This document shows, in pieces, positions 22,265-35,463 of a stretch of DNA of 64,000 bases; positions within the stretch are counted from its first letter, which is position 1, and each line of letters starts with the position of its first letter. The notes beneath the pieces are model-generated. The model was not told the origin of the DNA. It ran no database searches and worked only from the letters and a program-made list of their open reading frames with translations. The translations under genes and the position numbers were made by a program. The DNA is taken from the NCBI RefSeq assembly GCF_046630445.1, contig NC_092342.1:81580001-81644000 (forward strand), in the 5' to 3' direction. This stretch comes from Rutidosis leptorrhynchoides. Lineage: Eukaryota > Streptophyta > Magnoliopsida > Asterales > Asteraceae.

Positions 22265-25200
22265 TGTAGTGACCCGAACTTTTCCATGTTTATATATATT
22301 AAATTAAATTGTTATTTACATGATTAAGTGTTTCCAACATGTTAAGTAATTAAACTTGTTAAGACTTGATTAATTGAAATAGGTTTCATATAGACAATTG
22401 ACCACCCAAGTTGACCGGTGATTCACGAACGTTAAAACTTGTAAAAACTATATGATGACATATATATGATTATATATATAATTAACATAATATTATGATA
22501 AGTAAACATGTCATTATGTATATTAACAATGAACTACATATGTAAAAACAAGATTACTAACTTAAGGATTTTGAAACGAGACATATATGTAACGATTATC
22601 GTTGTAACGACATTTAAATGTATATATATCATATTAAGATATATTAATATATCATAATATCATGATAATATAATAATTTAACATCTCATTAGATATAATA
22701 AACATTGGGTTAACAATATTTAACAAGATCGTTAACTTAAAGGTTTCAAATCAACATTTACATGTAACGACTAACGATGACTTAACGACTCAGTTAAAAT
22801 GTATATACATGTAGTGTTTTAATATGTATTCATACACTTTTGAAAGACTTCAAGACACTTATAAAAATACTTCTACTTAACAAAAATACTTACAATTACA
22901 TCCTCGTTCAGTTTCATCAACAATTCTACTCGTATGCACCAGTATTCGTACTCGTACAATACACAGCTTCTAAATGTATGTACTATTGGTATATATGTAG
23001 TGACCCGAACTTTTCCATGTTTATATATATTAATTGAGATTGATATTTACATGATTAAATGTTTCCAACATGTTAAGCAATCAAACTTGTTAAGACTTGA
23101 TTAATTGAAATATGTTTCATATAGGCAATTGACCACCCAAGTTGACCGGTGATTCACGAACGTTAAAACTTGTAAAAACTATATGATGACATATATATGG
23201 ATATATATATAGTTAACATGATACTATGATAAGTAAACATATCATTAAGTATATTAACAATGAACTACATATGTAAAAACAAGACTACTAACTTAATGAT
23301 TTTTAAACGAGACATATATGTAACGATTATCGTTGTAAAGACATTTAATGTATATATATCATATTAAGAGATATTCATACATGATAATATCATGATAATA
23401 TAATAATTTAAAATCTCATTTGATATTATAAACATTGGGTTAACAACATTTAACAAGATCGTTAACCTAAAGGTTTCAAAACAACACTTACATGTAACGA
23501 CTAACGATGACTTAACGACTCAGTTAAAATGTATATACATGTATTGTTTTAATATGTATTTATACACTTTTGAAAGACTTCAATACACTTATCAAAATAC
23601 TTCTACTTAACAAAAATGCTTACAATTACATCCTCGTTCAGTTTCATCAACAATTCTACTCGTATGCACCCGTATTCGTACTCGTACAATACACAGCTTT
23701 TAGATGTATGTACTATTGGTATATACACTCCAATGATCAGCTCTTAGAAGCCCATGTGAGTCACCTAACACATGTGGGAACCATCATTTGGCAAATAGCA
23801 TGAAATATCTCATAAAATTACAAAAATATGAGTAATCATTCATGACTTATTTACATGAAAACAAAATTACATATCCTTTATATCTAATCCATACACCAAC
23901 GACCAAAAACACCTACAAACACTTTCATTCTTCAATTTTCTTCATATAATTGATCTCTCTCAAGTTCTATCTTCAAGTTCTAAGTGTTCTTCATAAATTC
24001 TACAAGTTCTAGTTACATAAAATCAAGAATACTTTCAAGTTTGCTAGCTCACTTCCAATCTTGTAAGGTGATCATCCAACCTCACGAAATCTTTGTTTCT
24101 TACAGTAGGTTATCATTCTAATACAAGGTAATAATCATATTAAAACTTTGGTTCAATTTCTATAACTATAACAATCTTATTTCAAGTGATGATCTTACTT
24201 GAACTTATTTTCGTGTCATGATTCTGCTTCAAGAACTTCGAGCCATCCAAGGATCTGTTGAAGCTAGATCCATTTTTCTATTTTCCAGTAGGTTTATCCA
24301 AGGAACTTAAGGTAGTAATGATGTTCATAACATCATTCGATTCATACATATAAAGCTATCTTATTCGAAGGTTTAAACTTGTAATCACTAGAACATAGTT
24401 TAGTTAATTCTAAACTTGTTCGCAAACAAAAGTTAATCCTTCTAACTTGACTTTTAAAATCAACTAAACACATGTTCTATATCTATATGATATGCTAACT
24501 TAATGATTTAAAACCTGGAAACACAAAAAACACCGTAAAACCGGATTTACGCCGTCGTAGTAACATCGCGGGCTGTTTTGGGTTAGTTAATTAAAAACTA
24601 TGATAAACTTTGATTTAAAAGTTGTTATTCTGAGAAAATGATTTTTATCATGAACATGAAACTATATCCAAAAATTATGGTTAAACTCAAAGTGGAAGTA
24701 TATTTTCTAAAATGGTCATCTAGACGTCGTTCTTTCGACTGAAATGACTACCTTTACAAAAATGACTTGTAACTTATTTTTCCGACTATAAACCTATACT
24801 TTTTATGTTTAGATTCATAAAATAGAGTTCAATATGAAACCATAGCAATTTGATTCACTCAAAACGGATTTAAAATGAAGAAGTTATGGGTAAAACAAGA
24901 TTGGATAATTTTTCTCATTTTAGCTACGTGAAAATTGGTAACAAATCTATTCCAACCATAACTTAATCAACTTGTATTGTATATTATGTAATCTTGAGAT
25001 ACCATAGACACGTATACAATATTTCGACCTATCATGTCGACACATCTATATATATTTCGGAACAACCATAGACACTCTATATGTGAATGTTGGAGTTAGC
25101 TATACAGGGTTGAGGTTGATTCCAAAATATATATAGTTTGAGTTGTGATCAATACTGAGATACGTATACACTGGGTCGTGGATTGATTCAAGATAATATT

Positions 25201-28200
25201 TATCGATTTATTTCTGTACATCTAACTGTGGACAACTAGTTGTAGGTTACTAACGAGGACAGCTGACTTAATAAACTTAAAACATCAAAATATATTAAAA
25301 GTGTTGTAAATATATTTTGAACATACTTTGATATATATGTATATATTGTTATAGGTTCGTGAATCAACCAGTGGCCAAGTCTTACTTCCCGACGAAGTAA
25401 AAATCTGTGAAAGTGAGTTATAGTCCCACTTTTAAAATCTAATATTTTTGGGATGAGAATACATGCAGGTTTTATAAATGATTTACAAAATAGACACAAG
25501 TACGTGAAACTACATTCTATGGTTGAATTATCGAAATCGAATATGCCCCTTTTTATTAAGTCTGGTAATCTAAGAATTAGGGAACAGACACCCTAATTGA
25601 CGCGAATCCTAAAGATAGATCTATTGGGCCTAACAAACCCCATCCAAAGTACCGGATGCTTTAGTACTTCGTAATTTATATCATATCCGAAGGGTGTCCC
25701 GGAATGATGGGGATATTCTTATATATGCATCTTGTTAATGTCGGTTACCAGGTGTTCACCATATGAATGATTTTTATCTCTATGTATGGGATGTGTATTG
25801 AAATATGAAATCTTGTGGTCTATTATTATGATTTGATATATATATAGGTTAAACCTATAACTCACCAACATTTTTGTTGACATTTTAAGCATGTTTATTC
25901 TCAGGTGATTATTAAGAGCTTCCGCTGTCGCATACTTAAATAAGGACGAGATTTGGAGTCCATGCTTGTATGATATTGTGTAAAAACTGCATTCAAGAAA
26001 CTTATTTTGTTGTAACATATATGTATTGTAAACCATTATGTAATGGTCGTGTGTAAACAGGATATTTTAGATTATCATTATTTGATAATCTACGTAAAGC
26101 TTTTTAAACCTTTATTGATGAAATAAAGGTTATGGTTTGTTTTAAAATGAATGCAGTCTTTGAAAAACGTCTCATATAGAGGTCAAAACCTCGCAACGAA
26201 ATCAATTAATATGGAACGTTTTTAATCAATAAGAACGGGACATTTCAATATACACTCCAATGATCAGCTCTTAGCAGCCCATGTGAGTCACCTAACACAT
26301 GTGGGAACCATCATTTGGCAACTAGCATGAAATATCTCATAAAATTACAAAAATATTAGTAATCATTCATGACTTATTTACATGGAAACAAAATTACATA
26401 TCCTTTATATCTAATCCATATACCAATGACCAAAAACACCTATAAACACTTTCATTCTTCAATTTTCTTCATCTAATTGATCTCTCTCTCAAGTTCTATC
26501 TTCAAGTTCTAAGTGTTCTTCATAAATTCTATAAGTTCTAGTTTCATAAAATCAAGAATACTTTCAAGTTTGCTAGCTTACTTCCAATCTTATAAAGTGA
26601 TCATCCAACCTCAAGAAATCTTTCTTATTTACAGTAAGATATGTTTCTAATACAAGGTAATACTCATATTCAAACTTTGATTCAATTTCTATAACTATAA
26701 CAATCTTATTTCGAGTGGAAATCTTACTTGAACTTGTTTTCGTGTCATGATTCTGCTTCAAGAACTTTCAAGCCATCCAAGGATCCTTTGAAGCTAGATC
26801 TATTTTTCTCATTTCCAGTAGGTTTCTCCACAAAACCTAAGGTAGTAATGATGTTCATAACATCATTCGATTCATATATATAAAACTACCTTATTCGAAG
26901 GTTTAAACTTGAAATCACTAGAACATAGTTTAGTTAATTCTAAACTTGTTCGCAAACAAAAGTTAATCCTTCTAACTTGAATTTTAAAATCAACTAAACA
27001 CATATTCTATATCTATATGATATGCTAACTTAATGATTTAAAACCTGAAAACACGAAAAACACCGTAAAACCGGATATACGCCGTCGTAGTAACACCGCG
27101 GGCTGTTTTGGGTTAATTAATTATAAACTATGTTAAACTTTGATTTAAAAGTTGTTCTTCTGGGAAAATGATTTTTCTTATGAACATGAAACTATATCCA
27201 AAAATCATGGTTAAACTCAAAGTGGAAGTATGTTTTCTAAAATGGTCATCTAGACGTCGTTCTTTCGACTGAAATGACTACCTTTAAAAAAACGACTTGT
27301 AACTTATATTTCTGACTATAAACCTATACTTTTTATGTTTAGATTCATAAAATAGAGTTCAATATGAAACCATAGCAATTTGATTCACTCAAAACGGATT
27401 TAAAACGAAGAAGTTATGGGTAAAACAAGATTGAATATTTTTTTATTGTTGTAGCTACGGGAAATATTGTAACAATTCTATACAAATCATATCCTAGCTA
27501 ACTTATATTGTATTATACATGTATTCTAATATATTATGTAATCTTGGGATACCATAGACACGTATGCAAATGTTTTGACATATCATATCGACCCATGTAT
27601 ATATATTATTTGGAACAACCATAGACACTCTATATGCAGTAATGTTGGAGTTAGCTATACAGGGTTGAGGTTGATTCCAAAAATATATATACTTTGAGTT
27701 GTGATCTAGTCTGAGACGTGTATACACTGAGTCGTGGATTGATTCAAGATAATATATATCAATTTATTTCTGTACATCTAACTATGGATAACTAGTTGTA
27801 GGTTACTAACGAGGACAGCTGACTTAATAAACTTAAAACATCAAAATGTATTAAAAGTATTGTAAATATATTTTGAACATACTTTGATATATATGTACAT
27901 ATTTGTTATAGGCTCATGAATCGACCAGTGGCCAAGTCTTACTTCCCGACGAAGTAAAAATCTGTGAAAGTGAGTTATAGTCCCACTTTTAAAATCTAAT
28001 ATTTTGGGATGAGAATACGTGCAGTTTATAAATTTTTTACGAAATAGACACAAGTAATTGAACTACATTATATGGGTGAATGATCGAAGCCGGATATGCC
28101 CCTTTTGCTTGGTAACCTAAGAATTAGTAAACCGATCTACTAATTAACGCGAATCCTAAAGATAGATCTATTGGGCCTAACGAACCCCATCCAAAGTACC

Positions 28201-28796
28201 GGATGCTTTAGTACTTCGAATTCGTTTTTATCATGTCCGAAGGATTTCCCGGAATGATAGGGGATATTCTTATATGCATCTTGTTAATGTCGGTTACCAG
28301 GTGTTCACTATATGAATGAATTTTATCTCTATGTATGGGATGTATATTGAAATATGAAATCTTGTGGTCTATTATTATGATTTGATAATATATAGGTTAA
28401 ACCTATAACTCACCAAAATTTTTGTTGACGTTTTAAGCATGTTTATTCTCAGGTGATTATTAAGAGCTTCCTCTGTTGCATACTAAAATAAGGACAGGAT
28501 TTGGAGTCCATGCTTGTATGATATTATGTAAAAACTGCATTCAAGAAACTTATTTTTGATGTAATATATTCTTATTGTAAACCATTATGTAATGGTCGTG
28601 TGTAAACGGTATATTTTAGATTATCATTATTTGATAATCTACGTAATGCTTTTTAAACCTTTATCGATAAAATAAAGGTTATGGTTGTTTTAAAAATGAA
28701 TGCAGTCTTTGAAAAACGTCTCATATAGAGATCAAAACCTCGAGACGAAATCAATTAATATGGAACGTTTATAATCAATATGAATGGGACATTTCA
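22265..28796 (+). mobile_element. Solo LTR D1 (split by D2)
   Basis: LTR of about 3.28 kb in two parts, 22265-22995 and 26248-28796. Edges TGTAGTGACCCGAAC and GGGACATTTCA, perfect 5-bp TSD, no interior, so a solo LTR left by LTR-LTR recombination. Plus-strand orientation is inferred from the start shared with the sense strand of element A (TGTGATGACCCGAA). No coding feature. Confidence 0.88.
22996..26247 (+). mobile_element. Solo LTR D2 nested in D1 (3252 bp)
   Basis: Same family as D1 and D3, same edges. TSD ATATA at 22991-22995 and 26248-26252. Removing it rejoins the D1 sentence TATTGGTATATA-CACTCCAATG. Very similar to D3 in length and sequence; short ORFs inside are shared with D3 and look non-coding. 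Confidence 0.9.
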
Positions 28797-28801
28797 ATAG
28801 C

Positions 28802-29232
28802 AACTTAGTCATGGCAGCAGAAACATGAATATTTAAACATGAAATATGAACAAGGTACATGACCTAAACACTAAATTACCAGAAAGCTTCATGAGTTTCA
28901 TACCATTTTGACATACATAACGTTTTCATGGAACAAAACATATTAACCTTGCTTCAACATAAGATAATCATGACAGATTAGAGCATGTTATAGATTTTCA
29001 TGCATAGATCTTTAATAAATAAACTAATATAAGTTAGAACAAGAAGATTACAGTTCTTGTTAAGCATTTTAGACAGATTTTAGGTAGATAAAACAAATAT
29101 ACTTAACAAATAGCAAGTAAAGTCGTGACCAAATAAAGAGTGATAGTGATACCTAAACTAAAGAACACCAAGCACTTCAAAACACGAATCTAGAGGCTTC
29201 AATCCTTGGATCTACAAGCAAGATAGCAAGTC
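28802..29232 (-). other. Sirevirus 5' leader beyond D1
   Basis: Non-coding continuation of the copia leader between PBS and the D1 insertion; AT-rich, no ORF or structured repeat recognised. Confidence 0.6.
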
Positions 29233-29246
29233 CCGCTCTGATACCA
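29233..29246 (-). other. Sirevirus primer binding site
   Basis: Minus strand TGGTATCAGAGCGG, two bases inside the LTR end (GAGACTAACA), complementary to the tRNA-iMet 3' end. Confidence 0.85.
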
Positions 29247-29248
29247 AT

Positions 29249-29520
29249 TGTTAGTCTCTAAAGAAGCCTAGATCGACCGGTTTATGAGTTGATTAGTGGG
29301 TTATAGGTATTAGTTATGCAAGAACACTTGAGAGAATAAGATAAAGTTTGTAGGTGCAAAATGGATAACTAGTTACAAAAGATGTGAGGAGGTTGTTTGT
29401 ATATGACAACCTCCCAAGTTACATAAGTTACATTGTTACCATGGTAAATACTAGTAAATACATTACAACCAAAGATTAAAACCGCTCGCCACTAAACTAT
29501 TACATAAACATATGTCAACA
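29249..29520 (-). repeat. Sirevirus 5' LTR (272 bp)
   Basis: Plus-strand edges TGTTAGTCTC and TATGTCAACA (sense TGTTGACATA...ACTAACA), adjacent to the PBS. The 3' LTR should lie left of base 1, followed by a copy of the flanking GTGTC if the TSD survives. The upper boundary is set by the TG dinucleotide and the change to Athila-like sequence; without the partner LTR it is provisional. Confidence 0.65.
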
Positions 29521-30216
29521 GTGTCAAAAATTGTATCTTCAATATCTCAAAATCTTCTGAATGGTGGTCTCCACAGAAGGAGTCTGTAGCTTTGCACAGA
29601 TTTGTTAAGAGGTGAAGCTGGAAAAAAGTGAAAATCAATTCTGACCCAAGCATTAATGTCACCGTATTGGAATATATCTCTCGACATCCAGCTTTAAATG
29701 TGAATCTAGGATCCGTGGACTCGTGGAAGATACGTGCTAACTGCTTCGTAACAAAGGTGGCAATGTTAACTCGGTCGGGTTCCAGATGTGAAAACAAATT
29801 GCTGCACCTTCTTTATTCTGCTACTACATCTCGTAACTCCTTGATAATCTGATCAGCATGGTGATAAATTGTTACGTAAATCACTAGTCTGTCTGATGTG
29901 CTTTCGAAATTATATTTTTCCACGAGAACGAAGAGGCTGTGAATATCTTTGATCATTTGCGAATAGGAGTGATAAGTCGGGCATCCGGTGGAAAGATCCA
30001 TATGCTTCTAGATAAGAGTCAGTAGTGCTCGTTGGTTTACTGTGAACAAAAGTGCAGATACGACAAAGGCATTGTAAACCTTAGAGTAAATGATCTTTTG
30101 ATCTCGACAAAATCTTTTCTCGAGAATAGTGCGAACCATTGAATTGTGCTCTCATTGCCTTTCTTCATGGTAGATATGATCGTGAAGAGTATTGATAAAG
30201 TCTTGAATGTGCCCTT
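29521..30216 (-). other. Decayed ORF region downstream of gypsy protease
   Basis: Short open pieces (29813-30001, part of 29492-29797 and others) that may extend the ORF at 30217-31311. No RT, RNase H or integrase motif is recognised in any frame. Product unknown. Confidence 0.4.
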
Positions 30217-31311
30217 TTAAGAGTTCAAAATTATCATCTTCTCTTGGTAGATAAAGTTGTATTCATCTTCGATAGCCTTAATCCGTTCCTTTAAAAGAGG
30301 TGTGAAAGCGATGGTCGATTCACGGATAGCTTCGAGAATATATTCAAATTCATCGGTATCATTAATGAAAGTTATCATGTCGGCATGATTAGATATGACT
30401 GATATTTTCGAGTGATCTGAAGAAGAGTTCGGATCCTCTTGATTTGCTGCTGGTGGAGAATATGAATCGTCCAGAATGTCTTCATTTTGCTCATCTTCCT
30501 TGTCATCATCGGTATAGATTTCATCTATAAATTCGTCTGATGAGCGGGTTTCTTCAGTATTCTGTTGTTTCACTTCTACACTGGCAGGGTCAATCTCTAT
30601 ATCCTTAACTTCGGTAGTCTTATCAGTTTTATTCTTGAAATGGATTATTAAACTGTGATCTTCCGTCTCTAGCCTCATTAATTCTTCGTAACGTTTGTGA
30701 TTTTCTTCCAAGCTTATAGACGGTACTAACGCAGTTTTCTCTGCGTCTCCCATCTCCTCTTCCTCCTCAGACTCTTCCTCTTCCTCTATTTCTTCACTGG
30801 GATCTTCTTCTTCCATTTCTGGGTCATCAGCAGACTGTGATTCAAAACCCATTTCGATATCGTCGGCTGGTGGTGGGGACTCATCATTGGAAGTGATCCG
30901 TTTGGTGGAAATAGCAAACATCTCTGCCTGTCCAGAAAGATCGGTAGGTCGGTCAATTTTGAAGGTAAAGCTCTCCCCATGCGATTGTAAGATCAAGGTT
31001 TGATTGTACACATCAATGACAGTCCTATCCATGTTCATGAAAGGTCTTCCTAATACTATTGGAGTATGTAGGTCTTCCTTAATATCCATCACTACGAAAT
31101 CTGTATGATACAAGAATTTGTCGACTTTCACCAAGACGTTCTCAACTATGCCCTTAGGATATCTGATTGTAAGATCGACAAGTTGAATTTTCATTTTGGT
31201 TGGTGTCAAGTCTGCTAGCTCTAATCTCTTGTAGAGAGAATAGGGTATGAGGTTGATACTTGCTCCTAAATCTGCTAGTGCGGAATGGTTCCAGATTGGT
31301 AGATTGAACAT
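30217..31311 (-). pseudogene. Athila-like protease fused to acidic tail
   Basis: The N-terminal third is the retropepsin typical of Athila/Tat gypsy elements: ADLGASINLIPYSLYKRLEL (catalytic DLGA), VDKFLYHTDFVVMDI and PIVLGRPFM. Upstream, 31312-31436 carries the preceding PKKLGDTGRFIFPC piece out of frame. After the protease, about 220 residues are extremely Glu/Asp-rich (EEIEEEEESEEEEE and later acidic runs) and end with ERIKAIEDEYNFIYQ. The family normally runs straight into reverse transcriptase; none is visible here. Acidic tail unidentified; the element may be a non-autonomous derivative or a recombinant. Confidence 0.75.
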
Positions 31312-31436
31312 GGGAAAATGAATCGGCCTGTATCTCCTAGCTTCTTGGGTAGAGAGTTCCTAAGCAATGTCGAGCATTCTTCACTAAGTTGAATTTTGTT
31401 GGAATCTGGTATCCTTTCCTTCATAGAGAGAAGCCT

Positions 31437-31787
31437 TCATATGTATCTCTTCTGGTTGGGAACTTTGGACATGGTGTCCAGGAATCTTTCGTCAAGCTTG
31501 TAGGTATCCAGCTTGGATGGTTCTTCCAGTAATCTTCCAGGATAAGGTACTCGAACTATAATTTTAGTGGGTAGCTTCTGAGTATACGTCGATTTGTTCT
31601 TGAGCCTAGCTGACCTCCTCCTTGGGATTATAGAATCCATTTGCTTAGCTTCCTCTATGTAGGGATTGTGGATAGTATTACTAGTTAATCTTCCTTGCGG
31701 TCGTGTTTCAAGGCGTTGTGATAACTGTCCGGGCTGCGTTTCTAGACTTTTGAGCAGAGCTAATTGGTTTTGCATAAGTATCTCCAT
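31437..31787 (-). pseudogene. Athila-like gag-protease linker
   Basis: Open piece of 116 codons between gag and protease in the expected order but in another frame. It has a basic patch (PRRRSARLKNKS) and a KVPYPGRL-type motif (VRVPYPGRLLEE) typical just upstream of Athila/Tat proteases. Confidence 0.65.
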
Positions 31788-32960
31788 CTGATCTTGTCTA
31801 AACGTAGTTCTCTAATTTTGCTGTTGTTGTCCTTGAATGAACTGAGTCAACTGATCATCAGTCCCGAGAGCAGGGTTGATTACTTTCGTAATTTGGGTGG
31901 TTGGAGAATTTTCCTCAACTGGTGGTCCAGTGAGTGGAAGTGGTTGATCGTAGGTCAGTTGAGGTTGTTAGGATGGATAAGGTGGGTAACGATAGCGAAA
32001 AGGTTGGTTATTTCTTTGAAATTGGTTAACCCTAGGTTGTTGATTGAATCCAGGATTTGATTGACGGGCAAGGTATTGAACGTAAGAGACTGAACTGTCA
32101 GGATTCTTGTACTCAACTTGATATTCTTCAGTACGTTACAGGTTGGTACAGTTAGTACATGCATATTAACCTGTTGCGGTTGCGTCTTTAACTCTCCGAG
32201 TTGTTTGGAAAGATACTCCATCTTGTCCGTGAGGGATTTGGTGGCCTCCGTTTGATTATTAAGTGCAGAGAGTGGAGCAGATGATGAAGTTGTTTCACCA
32301 CTGTTCCAGTCATGATGATGCATAGTCATGTTTTCGAACAACTCCCATGCTTCGTCTGCGGTTTGGTTCATCAGATTTCCTTGAGCTGCTGCATCGATCG
32401 TCTTCCTATGATATACTGTAAGACCATTGTAGAATATACAGATCTAAGTTGAACGTTCTAGCTGGTGATTAGGGCATTTCTTCAGCAGGGTTTTGAATCG
32501 CTCCCATGCGGTGTAAAGAGATTCATCATAACTTTGTTTAAAGTTAATGATGTCATTCTTAAGCTTAGTTTGTTTAGAAGGATGGAAATATTTGGTTAGG
32601 AATTTGGTTGCCATCTCCGTCCATGACGTGATGGAACTTTTTTTTGATCCTTCAAACTATGTCTGTGCATGATGAGTGAGAGAATAGGGGAATACGTATA
32701 TCGGGAGTATATCTTGTCCTATCCCTGGCTGTTTGTAGGAGTTCGAAAGAGATATGAATTTATTGAGTGAGAATTTGGATCGTCATTCGGTAGTCCATGA
32801 AATTGACAACCATTTTGGATGAGCTGTATAATATGATGCTTTAATTCGAACGAGTGTCCTTGGATCTCTGGGAATCTGATTGGTCCTCCTCGACCTTCAA
32901 TCGAGGGTTTGGTGCTTTCTGCTAGAGTAACGCATAACGCCATTCGGTTTCTGATTCATT
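31788..32960 (-). pseudogene. Athila-like gag, fragmented
   Basis: Pieces 32719-32943 (GPIRFPEIQGHSFELKHHII, GLPNDDPN) and 31955-32371 (MNQTADEAWELFENM), with recognisable bridging sequence 32372-32700 (SLYTAWERFKTLLKKCPNHQ, IDAAAQGNLMNQ) containing stops and shifts. The order of these boxes matches gag of the Athila/Tat group. Forms the particle; no zinc knuckle seen. Confidence 0.8.
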
Positions 32961-33099
32961 CTTCCTCGCGTGCTTTAGAGATTATTGCGTCTGCATCAGG
33001 TACGAATAACAACAGCTCTGGTCTAGATCGGGCATGGGTCATACACTGAGTATGCCCTTTGTTTTTAAATTTTAGGTAGATATGCTAAGTTCCTAATTT

Positions 33100-33175
33100 A
33101 GTCTAAGGTAATCCTAATCTAAGGTAATCTAAAGTAATCTAAGGTAATCTAATGTAGTCTAACATAATTTTCCTA
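33100..33175. repeat. Degenerate 10-11-bp tandem repeat
   Basis: About six units of GTAATCTAAG with one- or two-base changes, in the leader of the Athila-like element. Confidence 0.7.
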
Positions 33176-33419
33176 AGTTTTAATATGTTTTTGGTTCTTG
33201 CTACTGATTCCCTGGTATATTGATAACAGAGCTTCGCATGAACTATTCAATAAACCAAGTGGCCAGATTGACTACGGAGAGGCAGGATCTTTTTGGTCCC
33301 AATATAATTGGCGACTGTTCGGAAAATCCAACAACCAAGTCCGTGTATAATTGTCTATCTTAGACACCACTAAATGCTTGCAAATAGGTTTGATAAAAGC
33401 AGTATTGTATGATACCAGT

Positions 33420-33437
33420 TCCTCGGCATCGGTGCCA
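33420..33437 (-). other. Candidate Athila-type primer binding site
   Basis: Minus strand TGGCACCGATGCCGAGGA resembles the TGGCGCCGTTGCCGGGGA PBS usual in Athila elements at about 15 of 18 positions. It lies upstream of gag on the right strand. LTR sequence would then occupy 33438-34455, but no clear LTR edge or partner is visible. Confidence 0.5.
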
Positions 33438-34455
33438 AAAACTTACACCTCTTTTGATATGACCAAAACGGACGGTTTTATTTATGCGGTGTCGTTAGCT
33501 CGCAAGATGTCAGAATTAGCTACCAGGAGAGGATGCAATAGTTTTAAATTTATATTTAGGGGGGCCTAAATCGTACTACTCCTTATTATGATGAGTAAGG
33601 GAAGTATGACCTAGGGTCGAATTTTTAAGAGATCAGTAGAATCGAACCTATATTTATAACTTAAGATATACCTAAAGTGAAGGAGTAGTTGTATATTACC
33701 TAATTTTGAGGTTTCTAGTTTATAAGATAAATAAAATAAATGCGATAAAACTTGTAATTCATATAAGGTTAAAGCAAGTGCATACTATGATTTCATTAGT
33801 TACTTTGTCGAGATTATGGAATGCTGGCTCATGAATAGGTAGTGACCTTGTATTTAGTACACTGGTCCTACTGCCTTTTTCATATGACATGTCACTGAGT
33901 AATGCGTTAGGCTTGAAGATTTTGAATAGACAGTAACGTCCCATATGCCCGATGCCCGTGCCACTTGACTACAAGCATACACGTTCAAACGGCTCATCTA
34001 ATTGAGCGACTCAGTTAGGTGACATATTAATGTTCCAAAAGGTCTAAACTTTCTTAAGCATAATGAAGTACAAGGTATGCCATATCTGAGAGACGTGATG
34101 TGTATCGATGCTTTCGTTAATGATTGGGTTTAAAAGATAGTTAGGCCCTTAAAAAGAGTTTAACAATAAAGAAGACCATGGCCAAGTCGGTGTGACTTCC
34201 ATGAACACTTTCGGTTATCCTAATGGTCCAATCCTTTATGAGTTTAAACAAACAGTTCATTAATTAACTAAGAATCCCTCAAGCGGGGTGCAATGCTTGA
34301 GACCGCGTTATGGTGAAATGGACTAATCAGTATTGTCTAGGTTCCATGACCTTACTTAACAGAGGTACAACTTACAACAACTGTTGTGCTTCAGCGTGCA
34401 CGTACGAAGTTTATATGCTCGCTGACTACGCTAGCATGGTCTAGGACCGACAATG
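33438..34455 (-). other. Probable Athila-like LTR remnant
   Basis: About 1 kb non-coding, of mixed composition, no ORF of note; assigned as LTR only by position beyond the PBS. Cut at 34456 by an A-type LTR. Confidence 0.35.
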
Positions 34456-34616
34456 TGTGACGACCCGAAAATTTCCGACCAAATTTAAACTTAATCTTAT
34501 ATGATTTCGACATGATAAGCAAAGTCTGTAATGTTAAGTCTCAAAAATTTTGGAACTGTGTTTATGAATTTAGTTACCCTTCGATTATTCCCAACGATTC
34601 ACGAACAATTATGTGT

Positions 34617-34708
<92 letters not shown>

Positions 34709-35463
34709 GATAACTTGAAAACGTTAACGAAGTATTAATGTTATGTTATTGTACTTTAAATTTATTGGTTTCAATATATATTAGATATATTTAGCTACGG
34801 AGTTAAAAGGGTAATGCCAAATGATTGAATTAGAAGATATTTTATCTTTTATAAATCCCATAAATATTATGATATGGTTATGGGTCTCTGTTGTGAGGTC
34901 CACGTTGATTTAAGAAATCTTTTCTTTTTAACGGTATTCGGAATAAATGGTAAAGTAAATCCACATGGTAGAACAAAGTGTCAATTAACGGTAACTAGAC
35001 AAAGTTAGTAGAGATTCCTGATTAATTTTTAATGCATGCTTTACAATGATTGCCTCGTGTTCCTTGATAAAATAATTATTTAGTTTCGTAATATTAAAAG
35101 CCTTATTTGATATAATAACTTCTATTATTTAAACGATTCTAATTTATATAAAACAAACTTTGAAATATAATTTGTTTTGAAAAACTAAATATTATATTAT
35201 TAAAATATTTCAATTATATATATAATATGTACAAATTTATATTTCAAAATGAATATATATCTATATTACAATGTGAAAGAATACAATATTAACGTAATTA
35301 TAAAACGTTTTGATTTAAAATAATGCTATTATATATATTAATAATAACGAGGCGATGATTTACAGAAGCAAATGACCAAAACACTCAAATGTATAAATTA
35401 TATTTCGGGTAATTTAGTTAATCGATGATTAAGTCTAATTATGGATAAAGGTACACGTCGCGA
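34456..35463 (+). mobile_element. Truncated A-family LTR, opposite orientation
   Basis: Starts TGTGACGACCCGAAAATTTC and follows the reverse complement of element A's LTR end for about 1 kb (matching blocks around the ACGGTATTCGGAATAAATGG and GGTCCACGTTGATTT sentences). It breaks off at 35463 where element B begins. Contains an expanded (AT)n at 34618-34708. Confidence 0.75.
34618..34708. repeat. (AT)n microsatellite
   Basis: About 90 bp of nearly uninterrupted AT dinucleotides inside the truncated LTR. Confidence 0.95.

Noticed and set aside
25236-25499. 87-residue ORF conserved at 42933-43196 and partly at 27841-28053
   Set aside because: Conserved because the DNA is the same solo LTR (D2, D3, D1); the D1 copy is frame-damaged and the LTR position argues against coding.
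29492-29797. Host gene exon of 101 codons
   Set aside because: It runs across the Sirevirus LTR boundary at 29520 and shows no known domain; most likely remnant element sequence.
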